A stretch of DNA of 46,857 bases from Actinomycetota bacterium. GTDB taxonomy: Bacteria; Actinomycetota; Geothermincolia; Geothermincolales; RBG-13-55-18. The notes under the pieces were generated by a model. The model ran no database searches, was not told the origin of the DNA, and saw only the letters and a list, made by a program, of their open reading frames with translations. The translations under genes and the position numbers were made by a program. Below are positions 26,722-34,793 of the stretch, piece after piece (position 1 is the first letter of the stretch; every line of letters begins with the position of its first letter). The stretch spans positions 13,546 to 60,402 of the forward strand of contig JAQVFR010000019.1 of the NCBI GenBank assembly GCA_028697145.1, written 5' to 3'.

Positions 26722-27411
26722 CTATACCCCGGGCGGCCGAACGGGTCCCGGGACCTGTGCGGGCTGCAGGACCGGCTCCGCGGCCGCGCCGTACTCCAGC
26801 CTGCGGTAGACGTAAGCGTAGGCTATCCAGACGGTGGGGATGGCGGCGAACAGGCCCACCCCGCAGGCGATGGCGCCCAGCAGGGTGATCCCGAAGAAGA
26901 GCAGGCCCAGCAGGAAGAGGTTTCCCTTGTTGCCCTTGGTTATCTCCCCGCTCCTCTTCAGGGCCTCTACCGGACCCATGTCGCGATCGATGATGAGGTA
27001 ACCGAAGAATGAATACTTGATGGCCCAGATGATTCCGGGGACGATGAGCAGGATCAGGCCCCCGAGCACGATAAGCCCGTAGAGGATGGATCCCACCAGG
27101 TAGTTGAGGAAGAAGGGATAGCCGGACCAGGTATCGGATACGTCGAAGGTGGCTCCCGCCGCCGCGCTCAGGCGCAGCCCGATCTTGATCACGGCCATGT
27201 TTATAAAGATCGATACCACCCATCCGAGCACAGAGAACAGGAAGGGGAAGAAGAGGTGTTTCGAGCCCGGGCGGGCACTTCCCACCCAGGATATCCCGCC
27301 GGGTATCGCCCATGCCACGATGAGGAAGACCAGGAAGAACACGAAGTTGTTCTTCATCGCCTCCCAGCCGAACTTGACCGCCTCGCTCTTGGAGAACCCG
27401 TCATCGGCCAT
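26722..27411 (-). CDS. Polytopic membrane protein, DUF975/YciC-like
   Basis: 229-residue membrane protein with five to six helices and the layout of the DUF975/YciC/glycerophosphodiester-associated membrane domain family. The start 'GFSKSEAVKFGWEAMKNN' is a cytoplasmic amphipathic helix. 'LLIVPGIIWAIKYSF' and 'PVEALKRSGEITKGNKGNL' (about 140-175) are the most conserved-looking blocks, followed by a Pro-rich tail. Start ATG 27411 is preceded by AAAGGAGGGG. Function unknown; such proteins are sometimes linked to secretion or envelope stress. Confidence 0.75.
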   Translation of the reverse strand: MADDGFSKSEAVKFGWEAMKNNFVFFLVFLIVAWAIPGGISWVGSARPGSKHLFFPFLFSVLGWVVSIFINMAVIKIGLRLSAAAGATFDVSDTWSGYPFFLNYLVGSILYGLIVLGGLILLIVPGIIWAIKYSFFGYLIIDRDMGPVEALKRSGEITKGNKGNLFLLGLLFFGITLLGAIACGVGLFAAIPTVWIAYAYVYRRLEYGAAAEPVLQPAQVPGPVRPPGV

Positions 27412-27499
27412 ACCTTCCCCTCCTTTTTCTCAACACCCTTCAGCCGCGCCATCCGCCTCCAGGCAAGAACACCCGGATGATGTTTCACGCGGACGCGGT

Positions 27500-27952
27500 T
27501 CAGAGCTGCGCCTCGAAGTAGGTGCGTTCCTGGGTGAACCCCATCTTCTTGTAGAAGCCCGTCGCTCCCGCGTTGTCCAGGTCGGTGGCCACGGCCATGA
27601 TGGAGCACCCCGATTGCAGCGCCTGCTTCCTGGCTTCCTCGATCAAAACGCGCCCCACGCCCTTTCCGCGGGCTTTTTCGGTGACCACCATCTCGGTGAT
27701 GATGGCCTTGTTCATGCCGGTGGTGAGGGTTGGCCTCACGTACAGGAGCACCAGGCCCAGGGATTCGCCGTCATCGCTGGCGAGCAGGAAGATCCAGTCC
27801 GGCGAGTCCAGCATCCCCTTGAGCGTCCTTGACCAGATCCCAATATCGATGAGAGGCGCCTGTTCCGCGAACCCCACGGTTTCGGCCAGCTCCCGGATGA
27901 GCCTGAAGATCTTCTCCTCGTCTTCACCCGCGGCTTTTCTTACTTCCAGCAC
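27500..27952 (-). CDS. GNAT family N-acetyltransferase
   Basis: 150-residue Gcn5-related acetyltransferase that moves an acetyl group from acetyl-CoA to an amine. The fold begins LEVRKAAGEDEEKIFRLI. The acetyl-CoA-binding motif A is 'VVTEKARGKGVGRVLIEEA' (about 80-98), followed by 'CSIMAVATDLDNAGATGFYKKMGF', seen here as MAVATDLDNAGATGFYKKMG. Start GTG 27952 has GGGAGG four bases upstream. The longer frame to 28015 runs across a TATATT-like -10 and is not coding. It lies 88 bases upstream of the DUF975-like gene on the same strand. Substrate unknown. Confidence 0.87.
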   Translation of the reverse strand: MLEVRKAAGEDEEKIFRLIRELAETVGFAEQAPLIDIGIWSRTLKGMLDSPDWIFLLASDDGESLGLVLLYVRPTLTTGMNKAIITEMVVTEKARGKGVGRVLIEEARKQALQSGCSIMAVATDLDNAGATGFYKKMGFTQERTYFEAQL

Positions 27953-28157
27953 TTCCCCTCCCTTCCGCTTGCAAACAAACGTTCCAGGCCCCTTTATAAT
28001 ATAGCGCATAACCACGTCCGGAAAGGCGTCAAATGCGAACCTGCGGCTCGATCAATGGCATGTGGGCCGCGCCCGTGATGATAGCCTGCATCGGCATCAC
28101 GGGTTATCATAACCATAGTGGTTCTCGCCGAGACGTCCTCTTGATCGGATTCCCGGG

Positions 28158-29000
28158 GTGATTGCCGTGAAAGCAGAAGAACTGATAGCAGAGGCGGCTT
28201 CCATTATCGGCAAATCCAGGAGGCTGGTGGCCTTCTCGGGCGCGGGGGTGTCGGAGGAAAGCGGCATACCCACCTTTCGCGACCCGGGCGGCCTCTGGGA
28301 CCGCTTCGATCCGCTGGAACTGGGCGGCGGCGACATATTCACCTCCATGTTCGGCGGGGCCGCCATCCCCCAGGCGGCGGTCGACTTCGTCGCGGAGATG
28401 GTGGCGGTACTGGAGAGAGCCCACCCCAATCCGGGGCATTATGCCCTGGGCGAGCTGGAGAAGATGGGTATCCTCAGGTCGGTCATCACCCAGAACATCG
28501 ACAACCTGCACCGCGAGGGGGGAAACACGAGGATTATCGAGGTGCACGGCAACCTTTTCCGCCTGGTATGCATGGCCTGCGGCAGCAAACTGCTGCTCTC
28601 GCGGGACGAGCTCTTCGCCCTGGGGAGGGAGCTGGTAGAGCTCATGATGAAGGGGGACCTGCAGGGGATCGTCAAGCTCGTCTCCAGGTGCCCGGAATGC
28701 GGCGGCCCCTGCAGGTTGGACGTGGTGGGGTTCGGCGAGCCGGTTCAGGACATGGGACTGGCGATGAGCGAGGCAAGGGATGCGGACGTCCTGCTGATCC
28801 TGGGGACGTCGGGGATGGTCTACCCGGCCGCCTACATCCCGGAACATGCTAAGAAGACCGGCGCGAAACTCGTCGAGATAAACGCGACCGGCATCTACTT
28901 CTCCGACCTGGTAGATGTCGGTATCGTCGGGAAGAGCGGCGAGGTACTGCCGCCGATCGTGGAGCGGGTAAAGGACATAAAGAGCTACAACATCTTCTGA
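28158..29000 (+). CDS. Sir2-family NAD-dependent protein deacylase (sirtuin)
   Basis: Sirtuin of 277-280 residues that removes acyl groups from lysine using NAD. Motifs: GAGVSEESGIPTFRD (NAD-binding, near residue 27), TQNIDNLH (near 113), catalytic His in EVHGNLFRLVC (near 131), zinc ligands C-x2-C (CMACGS) and CPECGGPC near 180, and 'GTSGMVYPAA' near 218. GTG 28158 or GTG 28167 may be the start; GGGGTG sits six bases before the latter. Next on the strand, 58 bases downstream, is the dehydratase gene. Some sirtuins regulate acetyl-CoA synthetase; none is adjacent here. Confidence 0.93.
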   Translation: MIAVKAEELIAEAASIIGKSRRLVAFSGAGVSEESGIPTFRDPGGLWDRFDPLELGGGDIFTSMFGGAAIPQAAVDFVAEMVAVLERAHPNPGHYALGELEKMGILRSVITQNIDNLHREGGNTRIIEVHGNLFRLVCMACGSKLLLSRDELFALGRELVELMMKGDLQGIVKLVSRCPECGGPCRLDVVGFGEPVQDMGLAMSEARDADVLLILGTSGMVYPAAYIPEHAKKTGAKLVEINATGIYFSDLVDVGIVGKSGEVLPPIVERVKDIKSYNIF

Positions 29001-29058
29001 TCGACCGCGAAGCCGAGCGTGGTCCGACCGTTTCGGAAATGCCCGAAGGAGGTATGCC

Positions 29059-30702
29059 GTGAGCAAGCCCAAAAGCGCACCCATTTTCGACGAGAGCGAT
29101 TTCCCGGTGAGCGTGGCCCGCCTGGCCATCATGCAGGGGCTCGGGATCGAGATCGAGGAGCTCAAGGGCAAGCCCATTATCGCCGTCGCCAATTCCCACA
29201 CCGAGATGAACCCCGGACACATGCACCTGCGCGGGCTGGCGGAACGCGTGAAGGAGGGAGTGCACGCGGCGGGCGGCATACCCTTCGAGTTCAACGTGCC
29301 AGCTCCATGCGACGGCTTCACCGAGGGCAACGAGGGCATGCGCTTCGTGCTCCCCCAGCGGGAGCTCATCGCGGACATGGTTGAGACGCACGTGCGCAGC
29401 ATGCTTTTCGACGGTTTGGTCCTCATCGCGTCGTGCGACAAGATCATCCCGGGCATGATCATGGCGGCCGCGCGCCTGGACCTTCCCGCCATCATGCTCA
29501 CGGGGGGACCGGGCTCGTTCCAGATAAGGTTCTCGCACCGCAGCACGGGCAGCATCTTCCACAAGGACTACCCCGATCTGCTGGACAAGCTTGCCTCGGC
29601 GACCTGCGCCACCTGCGGCTCGTGCGAGCTGATGGGTACTGCCAATACCTTCCAGTGCCTCGCCGAGGCCATGGGGCTGACCATCCCCGGCTCCGCCAAC
29701 GTGCCTGCCTACTTCTCGGAGAGACTCCTCTTCGCGCGGAGGGCGGGCAAGCGCATCGTGGAGATGGTTGAGGAGGGTTTGAGCGCCCGAAAGATACTGG
29801 GTGGGAAGGCGGTGGAGAACGCGCTCATGGTCGACCTGGCCATCGGGGGCTCCACGAACTCCACCCTGCATCTCCCGGCCATCGCCCACGAGCTGGGGTT
29901 CGAACTGCCCCTGTCGCGATTCAACGATTTCAACCGGCGCATACCGACTCTCTGCTCCATCGCCCCCAACGGGCCCCACGGCATCCCGGACCTCCACCGC
30001 GCCGGCGGCGTGCCGGCGGTGATGAAGGTGCTCTCAGGCGACCTGCACCTCGACGCGGTAAACGTCATGGGCCAGACCCTGGCGGAGGTGGTCGAGGCGG
30101 CAGAGGTCAAGGATGGCGAGGTCATACGCGACCGGGAGAATCCCTACTTTGCGGAAGGGGGCACGGTGGCGCTCTTCGGGAACCTGGCACCGGAGGGGGC
30201 GGTGGTGAAACAGTCCGCGGTATCCCCGGAGATGCAGCGCTTTTCGGGACCCGCCCGGGTCTTCGAGTCGGAGGCGGAGTGCCTGGCCGCCCTGCGCGAA
30301 GGGAGCCTCAACGAGGGAGAGGTGGTGGTCATCCGCAACGAGGGGCCCAGGGGAGGACCCGGGATGCCGGAGACCCTGGCCGTGACCATGGGCCTGGAGC
30401 TGCACGGCTTTACGCGCGTGGCCCTCATCACCGACGGCCGTTTCTCGGGAGCGACTTCCGGGCCGTGCATCGGGCACGTTTCGCCGGAAGCCGCCGCGGG
30501 TGGGCCCATCGCCGCACTGCGTGACGGCGACGAGATAAGCATAGACATCCCGGGACGGCTGCTGGAAGTGCGGCTCTCGCCGGAGGAGATCGCCTCGCGC
30601 CTGGAGGAAAGCCCTCCCCTCGAGCCGGAGGTGCCCCCGGGATTCATGCGGCGTTACGTGCGGTCGGTGAGCTCCGCCGCCCGCGGCGCCGTGTTGGGCT
30701 AG
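29059..30702 (+). CDS. IlvD/Edd family dehydratase (dihydroxy-acid dehydratase-like)
   Basis: 547-residue iron-sulfur dehydratase. The three family Cys positions are visible: PAPCDGFTEGNEGM near residue 80, 'ASCDKIIPGMIMAAARLDLP' near 125 and CGSCELMGTANT near 195. The Mg-binding and active-site blocks 'RFSGATSGPCIGHVSPEAA' near 460 and GGSTNSTLHLPAIA near 265 also fit. Canonical IlvD has CGGMYTANTM at the third Cys; the changes here and the lack of ilv neighbours mean a sugar-acid or other hydroxy-acid dehydratase is possible. GTG 29059 start has AGGAGG six bases upstream, and the gene closely follows sir2. Confidence 0.88.
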   Translation: MSKPKSAPIFDESDFPVSVARLAIMQGLGIEIEELKGKPIIAVANSHTEMNPGHMHLRGLAERVKEGVHAAGGIPFEFNVPAPCDGFTEGNEGMRFVLPQRELIADMVETHVRSMLFDGLVLIASCDKIIPGMIMAAARLDLPAIMLTGGPGSFQIRFSHRSTGSIFHKDYPDLLDKLASATCATCGSCELMGTANTFQCLAEAMGLTIPGSANVPAYFSERLLFARRAGKRIVEMVEEGLSARKILGGKAVENALMVDLAIGGSTNSTLHLPAIAHELGFELPLSRFNDFNRRIPTLCSIAPNGPHGIPDLHRAGGVPAVMKVLSGDLHLDAVNVMGQTLAEVVEAAEVKDGEVIRDRENPYFAEGGTVALFGNLAPEGAVVKQSAVSPEMQRFSGPARVFESEAECLAALREGSLNEGEVVVIRNEGPRGGPGMPETLAVTMGLELHGFTRVALITDGRFSGATSGPCIGHVSPEAAAGGPIAALRDGDEISIDIPGRLLEVRLSPEEIASRLEESPPLEPEVPPGFMRRYVRSVSSAARGAVLG

Positions 30703-30714
30703 GTCACTGACCGG

Positions 30715-31671
30715 TCAGGCGCGGAAGGTGAGGCGCGTCCCCGCCATGTTCAGGATGAACTCGTCGGGCATGGCCTCCTCGAAGGCCATCACCGCCTTGC
30801 GGCCGGTGCAGTGGGTGGGCACCACGTAATCCGGATCGAATGCCTGCAGGCCCGCGATGGTCCTGTCGATGATGGCCTCGAAGGCGGGACCCGTGAGATG
30901 AAAGCCCCCCATGACCACATGGACCTTATCCACACCGGTGACTTTCCTGGCATGGGCCACGGTGTTCACGATGCCGGAATGCGAGCATCCTGAAAGGATC
31001 ACGAGCCCCTTGCCGCGCAGGTTAACGGCTATGCCGCTGTCCTCCTCGATGGGGTCCCAGGACTCCGCGCCGTTTTTCTCGAAGTAGGCGTTGGGCATGC
31101 CCTTCTCGAAATCGGTAAGCCTCTCTATCTCGCCCAGGAAAAGAACGGTGCCGCCCGCCAGGAGGCTCGGCCCCGTGCTCTCCACGATATCCGCCCCGGC
31201 CTTCTCCCATGCGGCACGCTCCGCGGGAGGGAACTTGATCCTTATCTCGCCCACCCTGAGGTAACGGTTCTCCTTGAAGGCGGATGGGTGCACGTAAAAG
31301 GGCAACGGCTTGTTAGGTATGGCCTCGATCATCGGGATAAGCGCGCCGAAATGGTCCATGTGCCCGTGCGAGAGCACGGCGGCCTCGATTCCCGACAGGT
31401 CCACGCCGAGCTTCTCGGCGTTATAAGGCACGGCTACGTCCGAGAGGCCGAAATCGAAGAACAGCTCGTGGGTTTCCTCTCCAGCAGTGGTCTTTACCAC
31501 GGCGGAATAACCGTGCTCGGCCAGGATGGAGCCTTTTACCTCCATGTCCTTTATGGGGGCGGCGCGGGTGATTATCTCGTTGGAGTCCATGGTCACGATG
31601 TCGTTGTAGTTGTCGGAGAGGGAGAGTATCTCCACCTGGTCGACTTCCTTCAGCTCTATGCGGTCGCTCAT
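30715..31671 (-). CDS. MBL-fold metallo-hydrolase, dihydropterin/ribofuranosylaminobenzene-phosphate-synthase-like
   Basis: 318-residue metallo-beta-lactamase-fold protein with the zinc motif SHGHMDHFG near residue 100, 'LSGCSHSGIVNTV' near 210 and 'PTHCTGRKAV' near 285. The S-G-C-S-H-S-G-I-x-N block is typical of the subfamily annotated as 7,8-dihydropterin-6-yl-methyl-4-(beta-D-ribofuranosyl)aminobenzene 5'-phosphate synthase, an MBL group widespread in anaerobes with largely unproven chemistry. Start ATG 31671 has AAGGAGG six bases upstream. Converges with the IlvD-like gene 12 bases apart. Confidence 0.87.
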   Translation of the reverse strand: MSDRIELKEVDQVEILSLSDNYNDIVTMDSNEIITRAAPIKDMEVKGSILAEHGYSAVVKTTAGEETHELFFDFGLSDVAVPYNAEKLGVDLSGIEAAVLSHGHMDHFGALIPMIEAIPNKPLPFYVHPSAFKENRYLRVGEIRIKFPPAERAAWEKAGADIVESTGPSLLAGGTVLFLGEIERLTDFEKGMPNAYFEKNGAESWDPIEEDSGIAVNLRGKGLVILSGCSHSGIVNTVAHARKVTGVDKVHVVMGGFHLTGPAFEAIIDRTIAGLQAFDPDYVVPTHCTGRKAVMAFEEAMPDEFILNMAGTRLTFRA

Positions 31672-31834
31672 GAGAGGCCTCCTTCTCACCGGGAATCAGG
31701 CATATGTAAAATTAATCATAACCCGCCCGAGACGCCCGTGGGAATAGCAAACGGGGCACAGGTCCTCGTTCCAGGCAGGGCAGGATCCGCCCCCGGCTAT
31801 CCGGTGGGCGGAAGCTGGGGGGCAGAGAGCCCCC

Positions 31835-31859
31835 GCCGGGCGCACCCGGCGCCGCTTTT
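31835..31859 (+). terminator. GC hairpin with short T-run
   Basis: GCCGGG (31835-31840), loop CGCA, CCCGGC (31845-31850), with flanking C-G extending the stem, then gccgcTTTT (to 31859). It looks like a weak intrinsic terminator or attenuator just before the small Cys protein gene, with a TATATTATT -10-like box directly after it. Confidence 0.35.
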
Positions 31860-31908
31860 CCTATATTATTGTCTGAAGGAGTGCGAACGGGAAGAAAGGT
31901 GGGTCATC

Positions 31909-32208
31909 ATGACCGCGGAGGCCTACAGGTGCGCTTATTGCGAGAAAGAGATGCGCTCGGGCGACGAGGTCTTTGGCCTGGGCGTTAAACTCAGGGAGGA
32001 GCTTGAATATCCCGGCGCGATAGGCAGGACGACAACCGTGCATCTGCCCGTCGAGGGCAGGGAGATAGAGTGCATGGCAGCCGCGGACGCCTCGCAGGCC
32101 AAAGCGGAGGGTTGGGACCTCATCTTCATGGTCTGCAGCGAAGAGTGCGGTGCCGCGCTCAAGGCTCTGCTTGAAGCTGAGGAAGGGCTCTTCGAGAAGA
32201 TCATGTAG
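31909..32208 (+). CDS. Hypothetical small cysteine-pair protein
   Basis: 99-residue protein of unknown family. CAYCEKEM near residue 8 and 'VCSEECGAALK' near 79 form two C-x2/3-C pairs that could bind one zinc, and the middle holds charged beta-strand-like sequence (VHLPVEGREIEC). Start ATG 31909 follows AAAGGTGGG. It is 22 bases upstream of the acyl-CoA dehydrogenase gene on the same strand, so it heads or joins that short operon (protein, dehydrogenase, thioesterase). Function cannot be stated. Confidence 0.7.
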   Translation: MTAEAYRCAYCEKEMRSGDEVFGLGVKLREELEYPGAIGRTTTVHLPVEGREIECMAAADASQAKAEGWDLIFMVCSEECGAALKALLEAEEGLFEKIM

Positions 32209-32230
32209 AGCGGCAGTAAAGGGGGAGGAC

Positions 32231-33415
32231 ATGTCACCGACTCAAAGCCAGGGTGGGATAAACCTCGAACTTACGCCGGAACAGAAGATGGTGCGGGATT
32301 CGACGGCCGAGTTCACGGACCGCGAGATACTCCCCGGGATAACGGAGCTGGACCAGTCGCACACCCTGGACATGGGCATCCTGCGCGGTATGGCGGAGCA
32401 GGGGATGCTGGGGGCGCCCATACCCGAGGAATACGGCGGCCAGGGACTTGACTTCGTCTCTACCGCCCTGATCTGCGAGGAGATCGAGAGGGGGGACGGC
32501 GGCTTCCGCACCCTGCTCTCCGTGCACCTGGGCCTCAACTCCCTCACCTTGCTGGAATTCGGGAGCAAGGAGCAGAAGCGGAAATACCTCGTGCCCCAGG
32601 CGCGGGGCGAGAAGATCGCCTGCTTCGGGCTCACCGAGCCCAACGCCGGCTCGGACGTTGCCTCCATGGAATCCACCGCTCGCCGCGACGGCGACCGCTA
32701 CGTCCTGAACGGGCAGAAGGAATGGATCTCCTACGCAGGCGTGGCCGACCACTTCCTGGTCTTCGCCAAGACGGACAAGGCGGCCGGGCACCGCGGCATA
32801 TCCGCCTTTCTGCTGGACCGCTCCATGCCGGGCATCGAGACCAGGGACATCGAGCGCAAGCTGGGGGTGTGGGCCGGCTCCACCGGCGAGATATTCCTCT
32901 CCGACGTGGAGGTCGGGGCGGAGAACCGCCTGGGCGAGGAGGGGGAGGGTTTCAAGATAGCCATGTACGCCCTGGACATGGGGCGTTTCACCGTGGCGGC
33001 GGGAGCCCTGGGCACTATCCGCGCCGCCATGGACGCGGCGGTCAAGTACGCCAACCAGAGGGCGACCTTCGGGCAGCCCATCGGAAGGTACCAGTTCGTG
33101 CAGGACATGATCGCCGAGATGGTGAGGGGATACGAGACCTCCCGCCTGCTGGTGCTGCAGGCGGCATGGCTCAAAAACAAGGGGGTGCGCAACACGCGCG
33201 AGACCTCCCTCGCCAAGTGGCACGCCACCGAGTGCTCTTTCCAGGCGGCCCACATGGCGCTGCAGATCCACGGGGCCTACGGCTACTCGGCGGAATACCC
33301 CGTGGAGCGGTTGTTCCGCAACGCCCGCGCGCCCCTGCTCTACGAGGGCACCACGGAGATACACAAGATGATGCAGGCCGAGCACGCCCTGGGGTACCGC
33401 AGGCTCAACGGGTAG
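32231..33415 (+). CDS. Acyl-CoA dehydrogenase
   Basis: 394-residue flavoenzyme oxidising acyl-CoA to enoyl-CoA. Signature blocks: 'CFGLTEPNAGSDVASMESTA' (about 131-150), FAD-binding 'WISYAGVADHFLVFAKTD' near 170, and the C-terminal 'QIHGAYGYSAEYPVERLFRNAR' and 'LLYEGTTEIHKMM', the latter containing the position of the catalytic Glu (YEGTTEI). Full family length. Start ATG 32231 with GGGGGAGG just upstream; upstream in-frame codons to 32150 overlap the previous gene. The stop TAG lies ten bases before the thioesterase start. Glutaryl-CoA- or short-chain-type substrate possible; not resolvable. Confidence 0.95.
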   Translation: MSPTQSQGGINLELTPEQKMVRDSTAEFTDREILPGITELDQSHTLDMGILRGMAEQGMLGAPIPEEYGGQGLDFVSTALICEEIERGDGGFRTLLSVHLGLNSLTLLEFGSKEQKRKYLVPQARGEKIACFGLTEPNAGSDVASMESTARRDGDRYVLNGQKEWISYAGVADHFLVFAKTDKAAGHRGISAFLLDRSMPGIETRDIERKLGVWAGSTGEIFLSDVEVGAENRLGEEGEGFKIAMYALDMGRFTVAAGALGTIRAAMDAAVKYANQRATFGQPIGRYQFVQDMIAEMVRGYETSRLLVLQAAWLKNKGVRNTRETSLAKWHATECSFQAAHMALQIHGAYGYSAEYPVERLFRNARAPLLYEGTTEIHKMMQAEHALGYRRLNG

Positions 33416-33424
33416 GCGGTACGT

Positions 33425-33862
33425 ATGATCCGGGCAGCGAGAAGCGAGGAAGAGGAGGCCCTCTTCGGGAAGATCGTGGAAGACCGCGTGAAGCACTCGC
33501 CGTTCTACGCCCTTATCGGCATGGAGGTTGCAGGACTGGCCCGCGGGGAGGCCCGCATCCGGGTCGACGCGGGGCCCCGGCACTGCGACGAGAGCGGCTA
33601 CGTGCACCCGGGCGTCGTCTTCTCCCTGGCGGACGCCGCATCCGGCGTGGCCATGGCCACGTGTATCCCCCGCGGCTCGCGCCGGGTGGTGACGGTGGAG
33701 ATGAAGGCAAATTTCATCGCGCCGGCCGGCCGGGGTGAGCTCACCGCCGTGGGAAAGGTCCTCCAGACCGACGGCGACATCGCGGTTTCCGAGGCCCAGG
33801 TCCGCGACGAGGCCGGCGACCTGGTGGCCACGAGCATGGCCACCTTCATGGTCCTCCGCTGA
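33425..33862 (+). CDS. PaaI-family hotdog-fold thioesterase
   Basis: 145-residue hotdog domain protein: 'FYALIGMEVAGLARGEARIR' (about 23-42), then 'ESGYVHPGVVFSLADAASGVA' (about 58-78), where Asp and the HPG-type turn are typical of PaaI/YbgC-like acyl-CoA thioesterases, and 'VTVEMKANFIAPAGRGEL'. It immediately follows the acyl-CoA dehydrogenase gene with nine bases between stop and start, so the two are surely co-transcribed. It may hydrolyse the acyl-CoA product or rescue CoA. SD is weak, consistent with translational coupling. Confidence 0.9.
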   Translation: MIRAARSEEEEALFGKIVEDRVKHSPFYALIGMEVAGLARGEARIRVDAGPRHCDESGYVHPGVVFSLADAASGVAMATCIPRGSRRVVTVEMKANFIAPAGRGELTAVGKVLQTDGDIAVSEAQVRDEAGDLVATSMATFMVLR

Positions 33863-33960
33863 GATCCCCGGGCTTCGAGCGAGGCATAATCCGATCACCC
33901 CGCATAACTCAAAGACGACCCCAGATGACTGCGTGCATCAGGGCATGATTTCCGAGAGGG

Positions 33961-34440
33961 CTATATGTCCAGGCCAGCGAGGTCTTTGTAGTATAACCGC
34001 ATCTCCGGACAGGTGACGGCATCGCTGCTGAAGCCGAAGCTCTCGTACAGGGGCCTGCCCATGCCGGTGGCGTAGAGGGACACTCGACCGACCCTGCGCT
34101 CGCGGCACATCCGAAGCACGTGTGAGAAGAGAGCCCTGCCGATCCCCTGGCCGCGGTATTCCTCGTAGACGGCGAAGTTGTGGACATCCGCCAGCAGCCC
34201 CGTGGGGTTTTTCGCCCCCGGGAAGAGTCGGTAGAAGGACGCCGCTATGCACCCCATCACCTTTCCATCCTCCTCCGCCACCAGGCACAGGGGGTCGTCG
34301 TAGTCCCAGTGCCCGAAGAACTCCTCGATCACCTCAAGGTCTTCCCGGGGAACGGGACCCCCGATGACCTGCTCGAGCATGATCGACCTCAACCTGACCA
34401 GGTCCCCGGCGTCCGCGGATTCGGCTTTTCTTATGCTCAT
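33961..34440 (-). CDS. GNAT family N-acetyltransferase
   Basis: 159-residue acetyltransferase with the acetyl-CoA motif 'FAVYEEYRGQGIGRALFSHV' (about 83-102) and the downstream 'RVGRVSLYATGMGRPLYESFGF' (about 110-130). N-terminus SIRKAESADAGDLVRLRS is the usual first strand and helix. Start ATG 34440 with GGAG eight bases upstream; the frame to 34470 has no SD. It runs divergently from the structured RNA region. Substrate unknown. Confidence 0.88.
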   Translation of the reverse strand: MSIRKAESADAGDLVRLRSIMLEQVIGGPVPREDLEVIEEFFGHWDYDDPLCLVAEEDGKVMGCIAASFYRLFPGAKNPTGLLADVHNFAVYEEYRGQGIGRALFSHVLRMCRERRVGRVSLYATGMGRPLYESFGFSSDAVTCPEMRLYYKDLAGLDI

Positions 34441-34491
34441 GAGATATTCTCCATTGCGTTCCCCGGGCACTTCGGGCGCGGATTATAGATA

Positions 34492-34497
34492 TATAAT
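34492..34497 (+). promoter_or_regulatory. Candidate -10 box upstream of structured RNA region
   Basis: TATAAT within an alternating AT stretch (atatataatgag). It could serve the plus-strand RNA candidate. The AT stretch is nearly symmetric and could also supply a -10 for the minus-strand acetyltransferase. No convincing -35. Confidence 0.35.
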
Positions 34498-34574
34498 GAG
34501 CGCAACCGGTGCCGCTTGGCAATGATGACGGAGAAGCCTGGCTTGCGGGCTGCCCGGCGGCGTATAAAGGTCAA

Positions 34575-34790
34575 CCATCGGAGCTAAGTGACGTTACATA
34601 AGAGGAAACTGAACGAGAGGGAAAGAGCGGATGCGTCATGAATATCTTCGCGGGGAAGACGTTCAGCGCAACACACGAAAGGTTGCATTGCGAGTCATGC
34701 CCGATAAGGCATAGAGCCCCTGGACCGTGGTTCCCGTGAGGGGAAGGCCACGAGAGCAGGGGCCCGTATAGGCTTATGGAGAGCTTCTAA
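34575..34790 (+). ncRNA. Candidate structured RNA (multi-helix, unknown class)
   Basis: A 353-base stretch without ORF contains many complementary segments that nest into one fold. Outer closing pairs: GAGCT 34581-34585 with AGCTT 34782-34786 and CATAAG 34597-34602 with CTTATG 34773-34778. Inside: GAACG 34611-34615 with CGTTC 34660-34664 enclosing TCTTC/GAAGA (34645-34659); GCAAC 34668-34672 with GTTGC 34682-34686; ATGCC/GGCAT (34697-34712); and a long arm GCCCCTG 34716-34722 with CAGGGGC 34757-34763, containing CGTGG/CCACG and TTCCC/GGGGA capped by GTGA. GNRA loops (GAAA, GTGA) read correctly only on the plus strand. No known riboswitch, RNase P, tmRNA or SRP signature is recognised. Flanking genes point away (left) and toward it (right), so it would be a free-standing RNA. 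Confidence 0.55.
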
Positions 34791-34793
34791 CGC

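Noticed and set aside
31690-31860. Cobalamin or other riboswitch upstream of the small Cys protein
   Set aside because: GC-rich hairpins are present but none of the conserved boxes of known riboswitch classes could be found.
32234-33898. 554-codon minus-strand open frame opposite acyl-CoA dehydrogenase and thioesterase
   Set aside because: Both plus-strand genes are unmistakable; the antisense translation shows no domain and has shadow-frame composition.
34575-34790. Group II intron fragment, tmRNA or RNase P RNA as identity of the structured region
   Set aside because: Missing the domain V sequence, the tmRNA T-arm/CCA end and the RNase P GAGGAAAGTC core.
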